Counted from the stretch's first letter, positions 10,032 to 19,491 are shown. The stretch: DNA of 64,000 nucleotides from Bacteroidales bacterium (GCA_016714605.1 JADKDL010000014.1:70505-134504), one strand, 5' to 3'. A program made the numbers and translations. The notes: generated by a model not told the origin, from the sequence alone.

Positions 10032-12212
10032 ATGAGTAATATATCAAAAGCAGTACTTTTAGATAAATTAAAAACATATTTCGGTTTTGATACCTTCAAA
10101 GGCAATCAGGAAGCTGTAATAATGAATCTATTAGATGGCAAAGACACGTTTGTGTTGATGCCTACCGGAGGGGGGAAGTCTCTCTGCTATCAACTTCCTT
10201 CTTTATTACTTGAAGGCACTGCCCTTGTAATTTCACCGCTTATTGCATTGATGAAAAATCAGGTAGATTCGATGAGAGGATTTAGTACGGACAATAGTAT
10301 AGCACATTTTTTAAACTCATCGCTCACAAAAACAGATATCATAAGAGTAAAAAATGATGTTTTAAAAGGAAAAACAAAATTACTGTACGTTGCACCCGAA
10401 TCGTTGACCAAGGAAGAGAATATTGAATTTTTAAAAAAAATAAAAATTTCTTTTTATGCAATTGATGAAGCACATTGTATTTCTGAGTGGGGGCATGATT
10501 TTAGACCCGAATACCGAAGAATTAAACCTATTGTAGAAAAGATAGGGAAAGCTCCGTTTATAGCTTTAACAGCCACTGCTACTCCTAAAGTACAACATGA
10601 TATTCAAAAGAATTTGAATATGTTGGATGCTGTTGTTTACAAATCATCTTTCAGAAGACATAATCTCTATTATGAGATAAGAAGTAAAGATGATGCAGGA
10701 AAACAAATAATAAAATTTATTAAAGAAAATACCGGTAAATCCGGAATCATTTATTGTCTTAGCCGAAAGAAGGTAGAAGAATTATCTGAAACATTATTAG
10801 TAAACGGAATAAAAGCCTTACCTTATCATGCTGGAATGGATGGCAGTACCAGAGGTAAACATCAAGATATGTTTCTAATGGAAGAGGCCGACGTAATTGT
10901 TGCTACAATTGCATTTGGAATGGGTATTGACAAACCCGATGTTCGTTTTGTAATACATTATGATATTCCGAAAAGCTTGGAAGGTTATTATCAAGAAACC
11001 GGACGCGCCGGAAGAGATGGAGGCGAAGGTAAATGTATTACCTATTACAGCTATAAGGACATTCAGAAGTTGGAAAAATTTATGCAAGGTAAACCTATTG
11101 CAGAGCAGGAAATAGGAAAACAACTTTTGCTGGAAACTGCGGCTTTTGCCGAATCCTCTGTATGTAGAGTAAGACAATTGCTGAATTATTTTGGAGAAGA
11201 AATGCTCGAAAACTGTGGTAATTGCGATAACTGTTTAAATCCTAAAAAGCAATTTGAAGGAAAAGAATACATTCAGAAAGCATTAAAAGTTATTTTAGCA
11301 GTAAAAGAGAGATTTAAAGCATTACATATATCTGAGGTATTATCAGGAAAATCAACAAGTGATGTAAAAACATATCAACATCATGAAATAAAAGAATTTG
11401 GCATTGGTAAAGAGAAAGATACAAAATTTTGGAATGCTGTATTAAGACAAATTACTATTGCTAAATTGGTAGATAAGGATATAGAAAATTATGGACTTTT
11501 AAAATTAACGCAAAAGGGACATCAATATATGAGTGAACCATATTCATTTCCACTCTCTGAAGATCATAATTTTGAGGAGGGCGATGCTGAAGATAAAGCA
11601 GCAGGAGGTACAAGCGCCGTAGATCCGGCATTAATGAAAATTCTTAAGGATTTAAGAAAAAAAATATCGCAAAAGCAAGAAATTCCCCCTTTTGTAATTT
11701 TCCAAGACCAGTCTCTTGAAGATATGGCCGTACAATATCCAACAACTCTTGATGAGTTGACTAATATTGCCGGTGTAGGTCATGGAAAAGCACAAAAATT
11801 TGGAAAAGATTTTGTCGAGCTTATTGCTAAATATGTCAAAGAAAATGACATTGAAAGACCGCAAGATTTAGTTGTTAAATCGGTTGTAAATAAATCAGGT
11901 CAGAAAGTACATATTATTCAGAGTATTGATAGAAAAGTACCTCTTGACGATTTAGCCGATTCCAAAGGCATGGATATAATTGAGTTGATTGAGGAGATTG
12001 AATCAATTGTAAATTCCGGAACTAGAGTTAATATAGACTATTATATAAATGAGGTAATTGATGAAGATTTGGTAACCGATATTTATGAATATTTCAGAGA
12101 AGCAGAGACCGATTCGGTTGAAGATGCACTTAGTGATCTAGGAGAAGATGAATTTTCTGAAGAATTTATCCGTTTGGTTAGAATTAAATTTATGTCTGAA
12201 ATAGGAAATTAA
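10032..12212 (+). CDS. recQ: ATP-dependent DNA helicase RecQ
   Basis: This is a 726-residue RecQ-family 3'-5' helicase for recombination and repair. Visible parts are Walker A PTGGGKSLCYQ near residue 45, the DEAH box (DEAHCISEWGHDFRPEY), the SF2 motif QETGRAGRDG, the RecQ zinc-binding cysteines (CRVRQLLNYFGEE then CGNCDNC), an RQC winged helix, and an HRDC domain (about 530-610) containing the helix-hairpin TTLDELTNIAGVGHGKA. An acidic helix-turn-helix-like tail of about 110 residues follows, as in other Bacteroidetes RecQ proteins. The ATG directly after an in-frame TTG is taken as start. It is divergent from kpsF and followed by two stacked terminators. Confidence 0.96.
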   Translation: MSNISKAVLLDKLKTYFGFDTFKGNQEAVIMNLLDGKDTFVLMPTGGGKSLCYQLPSLLLEGTALVISPLIALMKNQVDSMRGFSTDNSIAHFLNSSLTKTDIIRVKNDVLKGKTKLLYVAPESLTKEENIEFLKKIKISFYAIDEAHCISEWGHDFRPEYRRIKPIVEKIGKAPFIALTATATPKVQHDIQKNLNMLDAVVYKSSFRRHNLYYEIRSKDDAGKQIIKFIKENTGKSGIIYCLSRKKVEELSETLLVNGIKALPYHAGMDGSTRGKHQDMFLMEEADVIVATIAFGMGIDKPDVRFVIHYDIPKSLEGYYQETGRAGRDGGEGKCITYYSYKDIQKLEKFMQGKPIAEQEIGKQLLLETAAFAESSVCRVRQLLNYFGEEMLENCGNCDNCLNPKKQFEGKEYIQKALKVILAVKERFKALHISEVLSGKSTSDVKTYQHHEIKEFGIGKEKDTKFWNAVLRQITIAKLVDKDIENYGLLKLTQKGHQYMSEPYSFPLSEDHNFEEGDAEDKAAGGTSAVDPALMKILKDLRKKISQKQEIPPFVIFQDQSLEDMAVQYPTTLDELTNIAGVGHGKAQKFGKDFVELIAKYVKENDIERPQDLVVKSVVNKSGQKVHIIQSIDRKVPLDDLADSKGMDIIELIEEIESIVNSGTRVNIDYYINEVIDEDLVTDIYEYFREAETDSVEDALSDLGEDEFSEEFIRLVRIKFMSEIGN

Positions 12213-12213
12213 G

Positions 12214-12277
12214 TTTTTTTCAAACAGTAGTGTTTGAAAAAAAGGCAGATAATGTACTTCATTTCTGCCTTTTTTTA
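12214..12277. terminator. Two stacked terminators between recQ and the FISUMP gene
   Basis: The first hairpin is CAAACA-GTAG-TGTTTG flanked by T7 and A7. The second is GGCAGA/TCTGCC flanked by A7 and T8. They lie between two convergent genes and can each work in both directions. Confidence 0.85.
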
Positions 12278-12281
12278 TTTT

Positions 12282-12866
12282 TTAATCTTTCACACATCTT
12301 AGATATTGTCCATAGGTTTTATTGGTAGAATAACCGGTTAAAGATTTAGAAACCTTATCGCTATAAGCATAAATTGTATAAACATACTTATCGTCAGACT
12401 CATCAATTGTTGATGTCCAAAATGTAGCTGCTTGGTTTTCAAACTCAAAATTACCGTTTGGAAATCTGCAACCCGCAAAAAGAATGTTAAAACCACTAAC
12501 ACCTCCTGCTAATAAATCTTTAGTCTTATCATATTTGTTTGATAGCATCTGCCATTCTTCAAAAGTAGCTACGTGCCAACCTTCCGGACAGATTCCTTTG
12601 TTGCCAGGCATTTCAATACCATTCATAACAGTTTGCCAATCGTATATTCTGCCATATTTATCACAATTAGATTCTTTATTATCATAGCACCATGAACCTC
12701 TAGCCTTAAAATTGAGATTTTTAGATAGCCAAATTTTACCATCAAATTCAACTGTTTTATATTCTTGACCGTCTCTAGAATCGGCAAAGACACCGGTAGT
12801 TTGGGAATATGCTAATGTTATATTTAATATACTTGTTACAAGCAAAAAAAGGCGGATATTTTTCAT
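12282..12866 (-). CDS. Secreted FISUMP-domain protein
   Basis: The 194-residue protein has a signal peptide (about residues 1-21, ending AYSQ) followed by one Fibrobacter succinogenes major paralogous (FISUMP) domain. Typical segments are YKTVEFDGKIWLSKNLNFK, YGRIYDWQTVM, GICPEGWHVATFEEW, FAGCRFPNG and a closing LRCVKD. The family is common in Bacteroidetes and Fibrobacteres surface proteins; its biochemical role is not known. Here the domain stands alone, without a sorting domain or lipobox. It is a single-gene unit, convergent with recQ. Confidence 0.85.
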   Translation of the reverse strand: MKNIRLFLLVTSILNITLAYSQTTGVFADSRDGQEYKTVEFDGKIWLSKNLNFKARGSWCYDNKESNCDKYGRIYDWQTVMNGIEMPGNKGICPEGWHVATFEEWQMLSNKYDKTKDLLAGGVSGFNILFAGCRFPNGNFEFENQAATFWTSTIDESDDKYVYTIYAYSDKVSKSLTGYSTNKTYGQYLRCVKD

Positions 12867-13014
12867 GGGTATATAATTTGAAAATGTATTAACTTGAAAA
12901 TTTAATTCTTTTTTTTGAATCCTACTGTAGTAACGTTAAAGATTTCTTTTTTTAATTTTTCAGAAGAAAGTTCTTTTTAGAATTTGGTTAAAGTTATTAT
13001 TTAGAATTTTTATT

Positions 13015-14118
13015 TCAAAATTTTATAGAGTTTTTATCCTTCTCTCGGTAAAAATGAAGTAATTCTTTTTCATTCTTTATAATTAATTCTGAGTCATACA
13101 TATATTTAACTGCTTTTTGTGCTTCATATATTACATTATTTCTATTGTAATAATGTAAATGTGTATAGTTTATACATTTAACTATTTGAAATGCATCAAA
13201 CCATTGAAAAAATCTTTTTTTAAACATAAAAATAGAAAAGCTATAGGTATTATAAATTGTTTGTGTGTTATTCATTAACTGAGTCATACTAGCTCCGGTA
13301 CCAAAAGGAACTCTATCTGAAACGCGAGGCGAGGGTATTACTGTAGTAGAAAATATTTCAACAACTTTGCCAAGAGGGAATAATTTGTTTAGAAAGTAAA
13401 AATCTTCACCTGCTGTTCTTTTATTCATACCACCTTGTTTTACATAAACAGATGCACGTACAGCAAATGCAGAACCTATTGTATGATAAGTATATGGAAA
13501 TTGAGTATATGCAACAGCTTGTTTTAAATATCTTAGATGAAGCTCATAAAGCAGAATAGACTGATATGTTTTTTCACTGAATTCGTCGCCTTCAATAGGA
13601 TGTTCAAAATGGATATTGCAGGTATTTGCATGACAATCGGTAAAAGCTTTGGTTACTTCAATCAGGTAGTTTTCAGAAACAATAGTGTCAGCATCTAATG
13701 AAATTATTATTCCGTTGGGGTTGTCTATTTGGTTGAATCTGTGTAAAGCTTCGTCCATTCCAATTTTTCTAGCTAAACCAGCTCCTGCATGTTTCCTTGG
13801 TAGATTTTCGTGAAGTAAAGTTAAAAATCGAAAAGTATCTGTTGAATTCACCTCTGACCATTTTTCAATCAATTTTTGAGTGTTTCGATTAAAAGACCTT
13901 ACTTCATCGGAATTTCTTTCTCCAGAATTTATTACAATAATTATTTCTGTTGCATTTTGGGGTTTAGTGCATTGCTTTAAACATTCTAGTGTTCTGAGAA
14001 TATCTGGTTCGTTTATACAAGGAATAACAACTATCTGATTGAGTGTTTGATGAGGTGTTTCAGTTATTTGTTTGGGTAAACTTGAGTAATTGAGAAAATA
14101 GTGTTGAGCAAATGACAT
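13015..14118 (-). CDS. Family 2 glycosyltransferase
   Basis: This 367-residue protein has a GT-A (GT2-like) fold. The nucleotide-sugar-binding start is QIVVIPCINEPDILRTL (from about residue 28), the metal-binding DxD-type motif is SLDADTIVSENYL (about 142), and AGEDFYFLNKLF resembles the ED acceptor-site motif. No clear membrane segment is seen, so a cytoplasmic or membrane-peripheral enzyme is likely. The donor and acceptor sugars cannot be read from the sequence. It lies two bases downstream of tatD on the same strand and is probably co-transcribed with it, although no functional link is evident. Confidence 0.8.
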   Translation of the reverse strand: MSFAQHYFLNYSSLPKQITETPHQTLNQIVVIPCINEPDILRTLECLKQCTKPQNATEIIIVINSGERNSDEVRSFNRNTQKLIEKWSEVNSTDTFRFLTLLHENLPRKHAGAGLARKIGMDEALHRFNQIDNPNGIIISLDADTIVSENYLIEVTKAFTDCHANTCNIHFEHPIEGDEFSEKTYQSILLYELHLRYLKQAVAYTQFPYTYHTIGSAFAVRASVYVKQGGMNKRTAGEDFYFLNKLFPLGKVVEIFSTTVIPSPRVSDRVPFGTGASMTQLMNNTQTIYNTYSFSIFMFKKRFFQWFDAFQIVKCINYTHLHYYNRNNVIYEAQKAVKYMYDSELIIKNEKELLHFYREKDKNSIKF

Positions 14119-14120
14119 AA

Positions 14121-14891
14121 TTATATAGAAAATAGTTCTTTAGCATTTTGAGTTGTAGTCTTTGCTACGTCTTCTAAGGTACAATTTTTAATATCAGCAA
14201 TTATTTCAGCTACATAAGTTAGATAAGACGGTTTATTTATTTTGCCTCTAAATGGAACCGGAGCTAACCAAGGAGCGTCTGTTTCTAAAACCAAGTTTTT
14301 CAATGAAATTTCTTTAACGACAGTATCTAATCCACTTTTTTTGTAAGTTAAAACACCGCCAATACCAAGTAAAAATCCATAATCTATTGCTTTTTGTGCT
14401 TGAATTGTAGTGCCTGAAAAACAGTGAAATATACCTTTAAATTTTGTAATTGAAGTCTTTTCTAATATTGAGAAAATCTCATCAAAAGCCTCTCTTACAT
14501 GTAAAACTATAGGAAGATTGTGTTTATTTGCAAGCTGCATTTGTAAAAGCAATGCTTGTTTTTGCTCTGAGAGTAAACTTTTGTCCCAATACAGATCTAT
14601 ACCTATTTCTCCAATTGCTATATAATTTTTATTGATATCAAGGTAATTAGAGATTATCTCAACATCGCTTTCAAAATCTTTTGTAACGGAAGTTGGGTGT
14701 ATTCCTATCATTGAATACAGTATATCTGAATGTAATTTACATAATTCAGATATAGGTTCAATAGTAGAAATATCAATATTCGGGATACATATTGTATTGA
14801 TATTGTTTGCTTTCGATTCTGCTAGAATATCTGTTATTGAATTATTAAATGCATCGGCATTTAAATGGCAATGTGTATCGACGAAATTCAT
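14121..14891 (-). CDS. tatD: TatD family metal-dependent deoxyribonuclease
   Basis: At 256 residues it has the normal TatD length. The metal ligands of the TIM-barrel amidohydrolase fold are all visible: DTHCHLNADAF at the N-terminus, GEIGIDLYWD, VLHVREAFDE, FHCFSG and LETDAPWLAP. Family members are 3'-5' DNA exonucleases linked to repair and DNA turnover in the cytoplasm. It is the first gene of an apparent two-gene unit with the downstream glycosyltransferase. Confidence 0.93.
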   Translation of the reverse strand: MNFVDTHCHLNADAFNNSITDILAESKANNINTICIPNIDISTIEPISELCKLHSDILYSMIGIHPTSVTKDFESDVEIISNYLDINKNYIAIGEIGIDLYWDKSLLSEQKQALLLQMQLANKHNLPIVLHVREAFDEIFSILEKTSITKFKGIFHCFSGTTIQAQKAIDYGFLLGIGGVLTYKKSGLDTVVKEISLKNLVLETDAPWLAPVPFRGKINKPSYLTYVAEIIADIKNCTLEDVAKTTTQNAKELFSI

Positions 14892-15063
14892 AAAATGAAT
14901 TTTTTAATATGATTTTTATGTTTTTAAATTTTTAATTGAAGCTTAAACTTGAAAGTAAATTTTCAAATGAGTAGATTATACGAAAAAGAAAATCATTAAA
15001 AATATGAAATTGTTTCGAAAAAGAATAAATTTATTCGAATGTAAAAATTACATTATCAGTTAT

Positions 15064-15768
15064 TTACTCAGACTCTTCATTCTTTTCATTTCTTCTAAAC
15101 ACATACACTAATCCGTATTCTTTAGATTTTTCGCGCATTGCTTCTGGTTGTAATTGAGAGAAATACTCCTCTACTTCATTCCAAATATTTAAAATTATAT
15201 CGTCGGCTTCGGGTCTTAATGAAGATATTTTTTCTAGTGCTCTGTTTGTATTATTTCTCAAAAATGATTGATTTCTGTGAGCTTCTTTGAATTTATCAAT
15301 TTGAACTTTAAGCATAGCAGCTCTTGGGTTTGACATTGGAGCACCTCCTTGCATCATTCTCTTATTTTCGCCTTCAATTAGCTGATTGCCCCATTCAATA
15401 ATCTCAGTATCTGATTGTAATGAAGGAAGTCTCTTTATGTAATTGTCAAGACCATAAAATGTTCGAGTTTTTTCAGGTAACTCTTCACGGGTTATGGTCA
15501 TATTCAAAACTTGAATGAAATGAGAGATATACATTTTTGCTTTTTTATGCAAATCTGCATATTGATTTGATTTCTCTATTTGAGTAATATATGCTTCTTT
15601 TTGAAAACCTAAGACTTGACGAAATGTAGGTAAGAAAAATTTTAATGCTACGTGAGACTTCTGAGAAAAAGCTAAATCTTTAGGAGAAACTATAGCACTT
15701 TTTTTGAAAGCTGTTTCTAGTGCTCGTAATCTAGCTGAATCTGTATTTGGTAGTCTGCGGTATGGCAT
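15064..15768 (-). CDS. Conserved hypothetical protein (MPYRRLPNTD type)
   Basis: The start is placed at MPYRRLPNTDSARLRALETA, an N-terminus I associate with a conserved Bacteroidetes family of unknown function; the frame stays open for nine hydrophobic codons upstream, which are probably not translated. The 234-residue product is predicted to be mostly helical and soluble, with many charged residues (for example RLPSLQSDTEIIEWGNQLIE), and ends in a charged tail. There is no signal peptide, membrane segment or catalytic motif that I recognise. It is a single gene between tatD and the ROK kinase, with no operon partner to suggest a role. Confidence 0.7.
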   Translation of the reverse strand: MPYRRLPNTDSARLRALETAFKKSAIVSPKDLAFSQKSHVALKFFLPTFRQVLGFQKEAYITQIEKSNQYADLHKKAKMYISHFIQVLNMTITREELPEKTRTFYGLDNYIKRLPSLQSDTEIIEWGNQLIEGENKRMMQGGAPMSNPRAAMLKVQIDKFKEAHRNQSFLRNNTNRALEKISSLRPEADDIILNIWNEVEEYFSQLQPEAMREKSKEYGLVYVFRRNEKNEESE

Positions 15769-15895
15769 AAATATTAGTAATACGAATATAAACAAATATA
15801 ATATATTTTATATCTATTCGCAATATAATATTCATAAAATGAAGCATTTGAAATAATATTTAATACCTTTTTGATAGAGCTACTGTTAAGGTATT

Positions 15896-15928
15896 GAAAA
15901 ACAGCTCTTTACATGAAGCAAAGAGCTG
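15896..15928 (-). terminator. Rho-independent terminator of the ROK kinase gene
   Basis: On the minus strand CAGCTCTTT and AAAGAGCTG form a 9-bp stem with a 9-nt loop, followed by a short U-run. It lies just after the stop codon of the ROK gene. Confidence 0.8.
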
Positions 15929-15938
15929 CAGAATAAAT

Positions 15939-16898
15939 TTATTTTTCAATTTCATTCCAAATAAGTGCGCCTGCACCTAGAATAGCTGCATTCACATCAA
16001 GCAATCCTGATAATAAAATTTTAACTTTATTTCTGAAAATTGGAAGTAAATTTTCTTCCATTGATTTGATTGTAGGCTTTATAAGTAAGTCGCCTGCTTT
16101 AGCCATACCTCCAAATAGGAATATTGCTTCCGGACTAGTATGTGCAACAGTATCAGCTAATTTCATACCCAGAATTTTACCAGTATACTCAAAACATTCT
16201 TTTGCTAGTTCATCTCCAGCTTCTAATGCTTTCTGAATACTAAGAGAAGTTAGTTGATTATAAGGAATATCTCTTAGGCTAGATGGTTTATTAGAATTAC
16301 ATAGAATTTCACTCATTGTTCTTACCATTCCTGTAGCCGAAACATAAGTTTCCAAACAGCCCTTTTTACTGCATCCGCATTGTCTTCCATCCGGATATAC
16401 AAGTGTGTGCCCAATTTCACCTGCAAAACCATCATGTCCGTAAACTAATTCACCATTTACCACCAGTCCACTACCTAAGCCTGTACCTAGAGTAATTACT
16501 ACAAAGTCTTTCATGCCTTTAGCAGCTCCGTAAATCATTTCGCCTATTGCAGCAGCATTAGCGTCGTTGGTTAGTGCTACTGGAACATTGTAATGTTTTT
16601 TTACTAAATTCACAAAAGGTATAATTCCTTTCCAACGTAGATTGGCTGCGTGTTCAATGGTTCCTTTATGATAATTTCCATTTGGTGCACCTATTCCTAT
16701 ACCAACAATTTCAATTTTATCTTTAGATGATTTAATTAAAGAGTTGATTTTTTGAACTAAATCAGAAACATATTCTTCAATAGTTTCTTTAGTTTGAGTA
16801 GGCATTGAAATATCAGACAGTAAATTACCATCTCTATCAACAATACCCAGAACAGTATTTGTTCCACCTATATCTATTCCTATTGCTACTTTTTTCAT
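15939..16898 (-). CDS. ROK family sugar kinase (glucokinase-like)
   Basis: The 319-residue protein has the ATP-binding GIDIGGTNTVLGIVD at its N-terminus and a second glycine-rich motif TLGTGLGSG. The catalytic and zinc-binding ROK signature is present: GEIGHTLVYPDGRQCGCSKK leading into GCLETY, matching CxCGxxGCxE. A DNA-binding domain is absent, so it is an enzyme rather than a ROK repressor. The family phosphorylates glucose or other hexoses with ATP in the cytoplasm; Bacteroidetes members of this length are usually annotated as glucokinase, but the substrate is inferred. It is monocistronic with its own terminator. Confidence 0.9.
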   Translation of the reverse strand: MKKVAIGIDIGGTNTVLGIVDRDGNLLSDISMPTQTKETIEEYVSDLVQKINSLIKSSKDKIEIVGIGIGAPNGNYHKGTIEHAANLRWKGIIPFVNLVKKHYNVPVALTNDANAAAIGEMIYGAAKGMKDFVVITLGTGLGSGLVVNGELVYGHDGFAGEIGHTLVYPDGRQCGCSKKGCLETYVSATGMVRTMSEILCNSNKPSSLRDIPYNQLTSLSIQKALEAGDELAKECFEYTGKILGMKLADTVAHTSPEAIFLFGGMAKAGDLLIKPTIKSMEENLLPIFRNKVKILLSGLLDVNAAILGAGALIWNEIEK

Positions 16899-17038
16899 TT
16901 CAATATTTTTTATAGTTGTTTTTTTGTTAGTGTCATGATATATTCTTTTAGAATAATCATTCTCTCATAATAGAACAAATTTTATAAAATAATTTTTTAT
17001 AATTTTCAAATTCTCCATGTTTCAGAAAAGAATACAAC

Positions 17039-17069
17039 AAAAAAGGGAAACACTAAGCTTCCCTTTTTT
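17039..17069 (-). terminator. Terminator of the exbB-exbD operon
   Basis: AAAAAAGGGAA pairs with TTCCCTTTTTT around a 9-nt loop, 20 bp past the last exbD stop codon. On the minus strand it gives a G/C-core hairpin followed by U6. Confidence 0.85.
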
Positions 17070-17089
17070 CATTTCATATATAAACTAAA

Positions 17090-17561
17090 TTACTTTTTTG
17101 TACCTTTTCTAGTAGAATAGTTAATTTTTAAAGCTTGTGCATCTCTAAGAGATTGCTTTATATCAGAAACTATACCCATTTTGGTATTTTCATCTACTTT
17201 CAAAGATGCAGTCATAAATGGAACTTCTGCTTCATCTCTAGCTTCTCTTTCACTTGCTATAAAGTCTCTAATATCAACTAAATCAGAAATAGCATCATTA
17301 AGTTGAATTCTAGGTTCACTACCAAATTTTGCAGCATACATAGGTCTAGGTTCTCCAACATAAATATAAGAAACTAATGATTTTTTCTCCAATTTTTTTA
17401 CTTCTGTAGCCTGAGGCAATGTAATTTTTATTTTCAATTCATTTTCTCTCATTACAGTTGTAACCATAAAGAAAAAAAGAAGCATGAAAACGATATCAGG
17501 CAATGAAGCTGTTGATATTGGAGGTGCTGATTTTTTTTGTTTCTTTTTTAAATTTTCCCAT
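17090..17561 (-). CDS. exbD: ExbD/TolR family protein, frame broken in an A8 run
   Basis: ExbD is the proton-channel and periplasmic subunit of the ExbB/ExbD motor. The membrane helix (SLPDIVFMLLFFFMVTTVM, with the conserved proton-carrying Asp) and the periplasmic domain are intact. The natural ATG lies one base after the upstream exbD stop and is preceded by a good AGGAGG ribosome site. From it the frame reads MGKFKKETKK and then hits a stop within 22 codons. Removing one A from the A8 run at 17531-17538 joins it to SAPPISTASLPDIVF, the typical ExbD N-terminus, giving 156 residues. The break may be an assembly error, a real mutation, or polymerase slippage at A8. It is the last gene of the operon. 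Confidence 0.85.
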
Positions 17562-17562
17562 T

Positions 17563-18138
17563 CTATTTTCCTCCTATTCTTTTAGGTTCAGCCTCAGATA
17601 TACGTTGAGGTATAGCCTCTTTTATAGCTTTTTGGCTTTCTTCACTTAATTCATCAAACTTTCTTCCAAATTTTTCCATCGAAAGTTCATCTCTTACTTC
17701 ATTATAAGCAGCAACTAAAGCATTCTGAACCTCAATGTAACGTCCGTATGTTGTACCACGGTCGTTTTGAAGCGAAACAACGCCTTTAGAAACTGGAAAC
17801 CTTCCAATAAGTGATATTTCTTTGGTTTCAGAATCGGGAAAATTAGGTTGATCGGTTTTTTGTAAAAACTCCTTACATTGATCTTTCAAAAAATCTAATT
17901 CTATAGGCCTTCCTTCTACAAGAAGTTGATCATTCTTGTTAATTAGAACTACAAATATATTTTTTTCTTGCACCAGAGGAGCTTTGTTATCTATATCTGG
18001 TGGAGCAGGAGGTGGAAGCATTCTAGCTAAACCCGTATCTATATCCATAGTTGTTGCAACCAAGAAAAAGATGAGTAGCATGAAAGCTATATCTGCCATC
18101 GAAGAAGAGTTAATTTCAGGAACTTCTCTTTTTGCCAT
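17563..18138 (-). CDS. exbD: ExbD/TolR family biopolymer transport protein
   Basis: The 191-residue protein has a short cytoplasmic N-terminus (MAKREVPEINSSSMADIAFM), one membrane helix with the conserved Asp (residue 16) needed for proton flow, and a longer periplasmic domain. At about 50 residues longer than typical ExbD, it resembles the first of the two ExbD copies common in Bacteroidetes. It partners the ExbB encoded upstream in the same operon to energise an outer-membrane or envelope process; no TonB gene is nearby. Its 3' end carries the AGGAGG that serves the next exbD, so the two are probably translationally coupled. Confidence 0.92.
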   Translation of the reverse strand: MAKREVPEINSSSMADIAFMLLIFFLVATTMDIDTGLARMLPPPAPPDIDNKAPLVQEKNIFVVLINKNDQLLVEGRPIELDFLKDQCKEFLQKTDQPNFPDSETKEISLIGRFPVSKGVVSLQNDRGTTYGRYIEVQNALVAAYNEVRDELSMEKFGRKFDELSEESQKAIKEAIPQRISEAEPKRIGGK

Positions 18139-18171
18139 AATTTTAAATATTTTCGGTCTTTAAACCTTAGA

Positions 18172-18588
18172 TTATCTTTTTATAATTAATCTGTATAACT
18201 CAGAACCTACAATACCTAAAATTCCAAGAGTTAGCAGAATATAAATTGCAATTAATGAAGAGCCCACAAATTTTGCTTGACCCACAGTAATATTCAATTT
18301 TTCTGAACCATAAAACTGTGGAATTTCACTAGTCGCAAGTACCCAAGACAAACCTAATACGAAAACCAAACTACCCATTCCAATCAATACAGATTTTGCA
18401 TTTTTAGGATTAATGATAAAACCCAAAATTGAAAATATTATAGTTGCTGCAGCAGCTAATGCTACTTGTATATAGGTAAATACCAGGAACATTCCCTCAT
18501 TTACCCATGACATAAAAAACCCTACACAAACCAATACGGCTATTGCAAGATCAATTACTGCCACTGCTTTTAAAACTTTTGTTAACAT
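18172..18588 (-). CDS. Small four-helix membrane protein within the exb operon
   Basis: This 138-residue protein consists almost entirely of four hydrophobic helices (about residues 8-28, 32-58, 66-85 and 107-134) with short loops. I recognise no enzyme or transporter motif. It lies 12 bp after exbB and 33 bp before the first exbD, on the same strand, so it must be co-transcribed with the motor genes. Its place suggests an accessory subunit of the ExbB/ExbD complex; this is inference from context only. Confidence 0.75.
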   Translation of the reverse strand: MLTKVLKAVAVIDLAIAVLVCVGFFMSWVNEGMFLVFTYIQVALAAAATIIFSILGFIINPKNAKSVLIGMGSLVFVLGLSWVLATSEIPQFYGSEKLNITVGQAKFVGSSLIAIYILLTLGILGIVGSELYRLIIKR

Positions 18589-18600
18589 AATATAAATTTT

Positions 18601-19401
18601 TTATTTATTTCTAGCTAAAATGTCAATTAAAGTAATTGAAGCATCTTCCATGTTATTTACAATACTATCAATTTTTGATAAAAGATAGTTGTAAAATACT
18701 TGGAGAATCATTGCTACAATCAAACCACCTACAGTAGTAATTAACGCTACTTTAATACCATCTGCAACTAGTGTTGGGCTAATATCTCCAGCAATTGCAA
18801 TTGCATCAAAAGCTTGAATCATACCTACCACTGTTCCAAGGAAACCTAACATTGGAGCTAGAGCAATAAATAATGCTATCCAAGGCAAGTTTTTCTCAAG
18901 AAGACCCATTTGTACGCCTCCGTAAGATATTACAGATTTTTCTACCATTTCTAAACCTTCGTCAGATCTTGATAATCCTTGATAGAAAATAGATGCCAAC
19001 GGACCTCTTGTATTTCTGCATATTTCTTTAGCCCCTTCAATTCCATCTTCCTGTATAGCAGTTTCGATTTGAGAAAGAAGTTTTTCAGAATTTACTGTTG
19101 CCAAATTAAGGTAGATAATTCTTTCTATTACTAGAGCAAGACCTAAAATTAGACACAGTACAACTATACCCATAAAGCCGGGTCCACCTTCAATAAATTT
19201 TTGTTTCATTGCTTGGTGTAGTGTTTGCTCTTCTGCAACAGGTGCAACTTTAGCTCCTTCTGCAACAGGTGCAACTTCTTCTTGTGCTTGAGCAGGTTCA
19301 GCAACTTCAGCTGATGAATCAGAAACCACAGAGTCTTCTTGTGCGAAACTTCCAAATGTAAATAACCCTAGAATGGCTAATAAGGCAAGTAATTTTTTCA
19401 T
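18601..19401 (-). CDS. exbB: ExbB/TolQ/MotA family proton-channel protein
   Basis: The 266-residue protein has three membrane helices in the MotA/TolQ/ExbB arrangement: one near residues 75-97, then LPWIALFIALAPMLGFLGTV and VALITTVGGLIVAMILQVF. The conserved GTVVGMIQAF loop lies between the last two. A cleavable signal-like N-terminus (ending GSFAQ) precedes a low-complexity Glu/Ala/Pro linker (residues 22-60) with a repeated VAPVAE unit, as in the long ExbB proteins of Bacteroidetes. With the ExbDs it forms the inner-membrane motor that couples the proton gradient to envelope work. It is the first gene of a four-gene operon, just downstream of tRNA-Ser. Confidence 0.93.
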   Translation of the reverse strand: MKKLLALLAILGLFTFGSFAQEDSVVSDSSAEVAEPAQAQEEVAPVAEGAKVAPVAEEQTLHQAMKQKFIEGGPGFMGIVVLCLILGLALVIERIIYLNLATVNSEKLLSQIETAIQEDGIEGAKEICRNTRGPLASIFYQGLSRSDEGLEMVEKSVISYGGVQMGLLEKNLPWIALFIALAPMLGFLGTVVGMIQAFDAIAIAGDISPTLVADGIKVALITTVGGLIVAMILQVFYNYLLSKIDSIVNNMEDASITLIDILARNK

Positions 19402-19491
19402 AACAATTTCAAATTTAGTTTACGAGTTAAAATTTAGTGCAATATATAAATTTATTTATTTTGATAATACATTTTTTAAAAAACTATTTTG

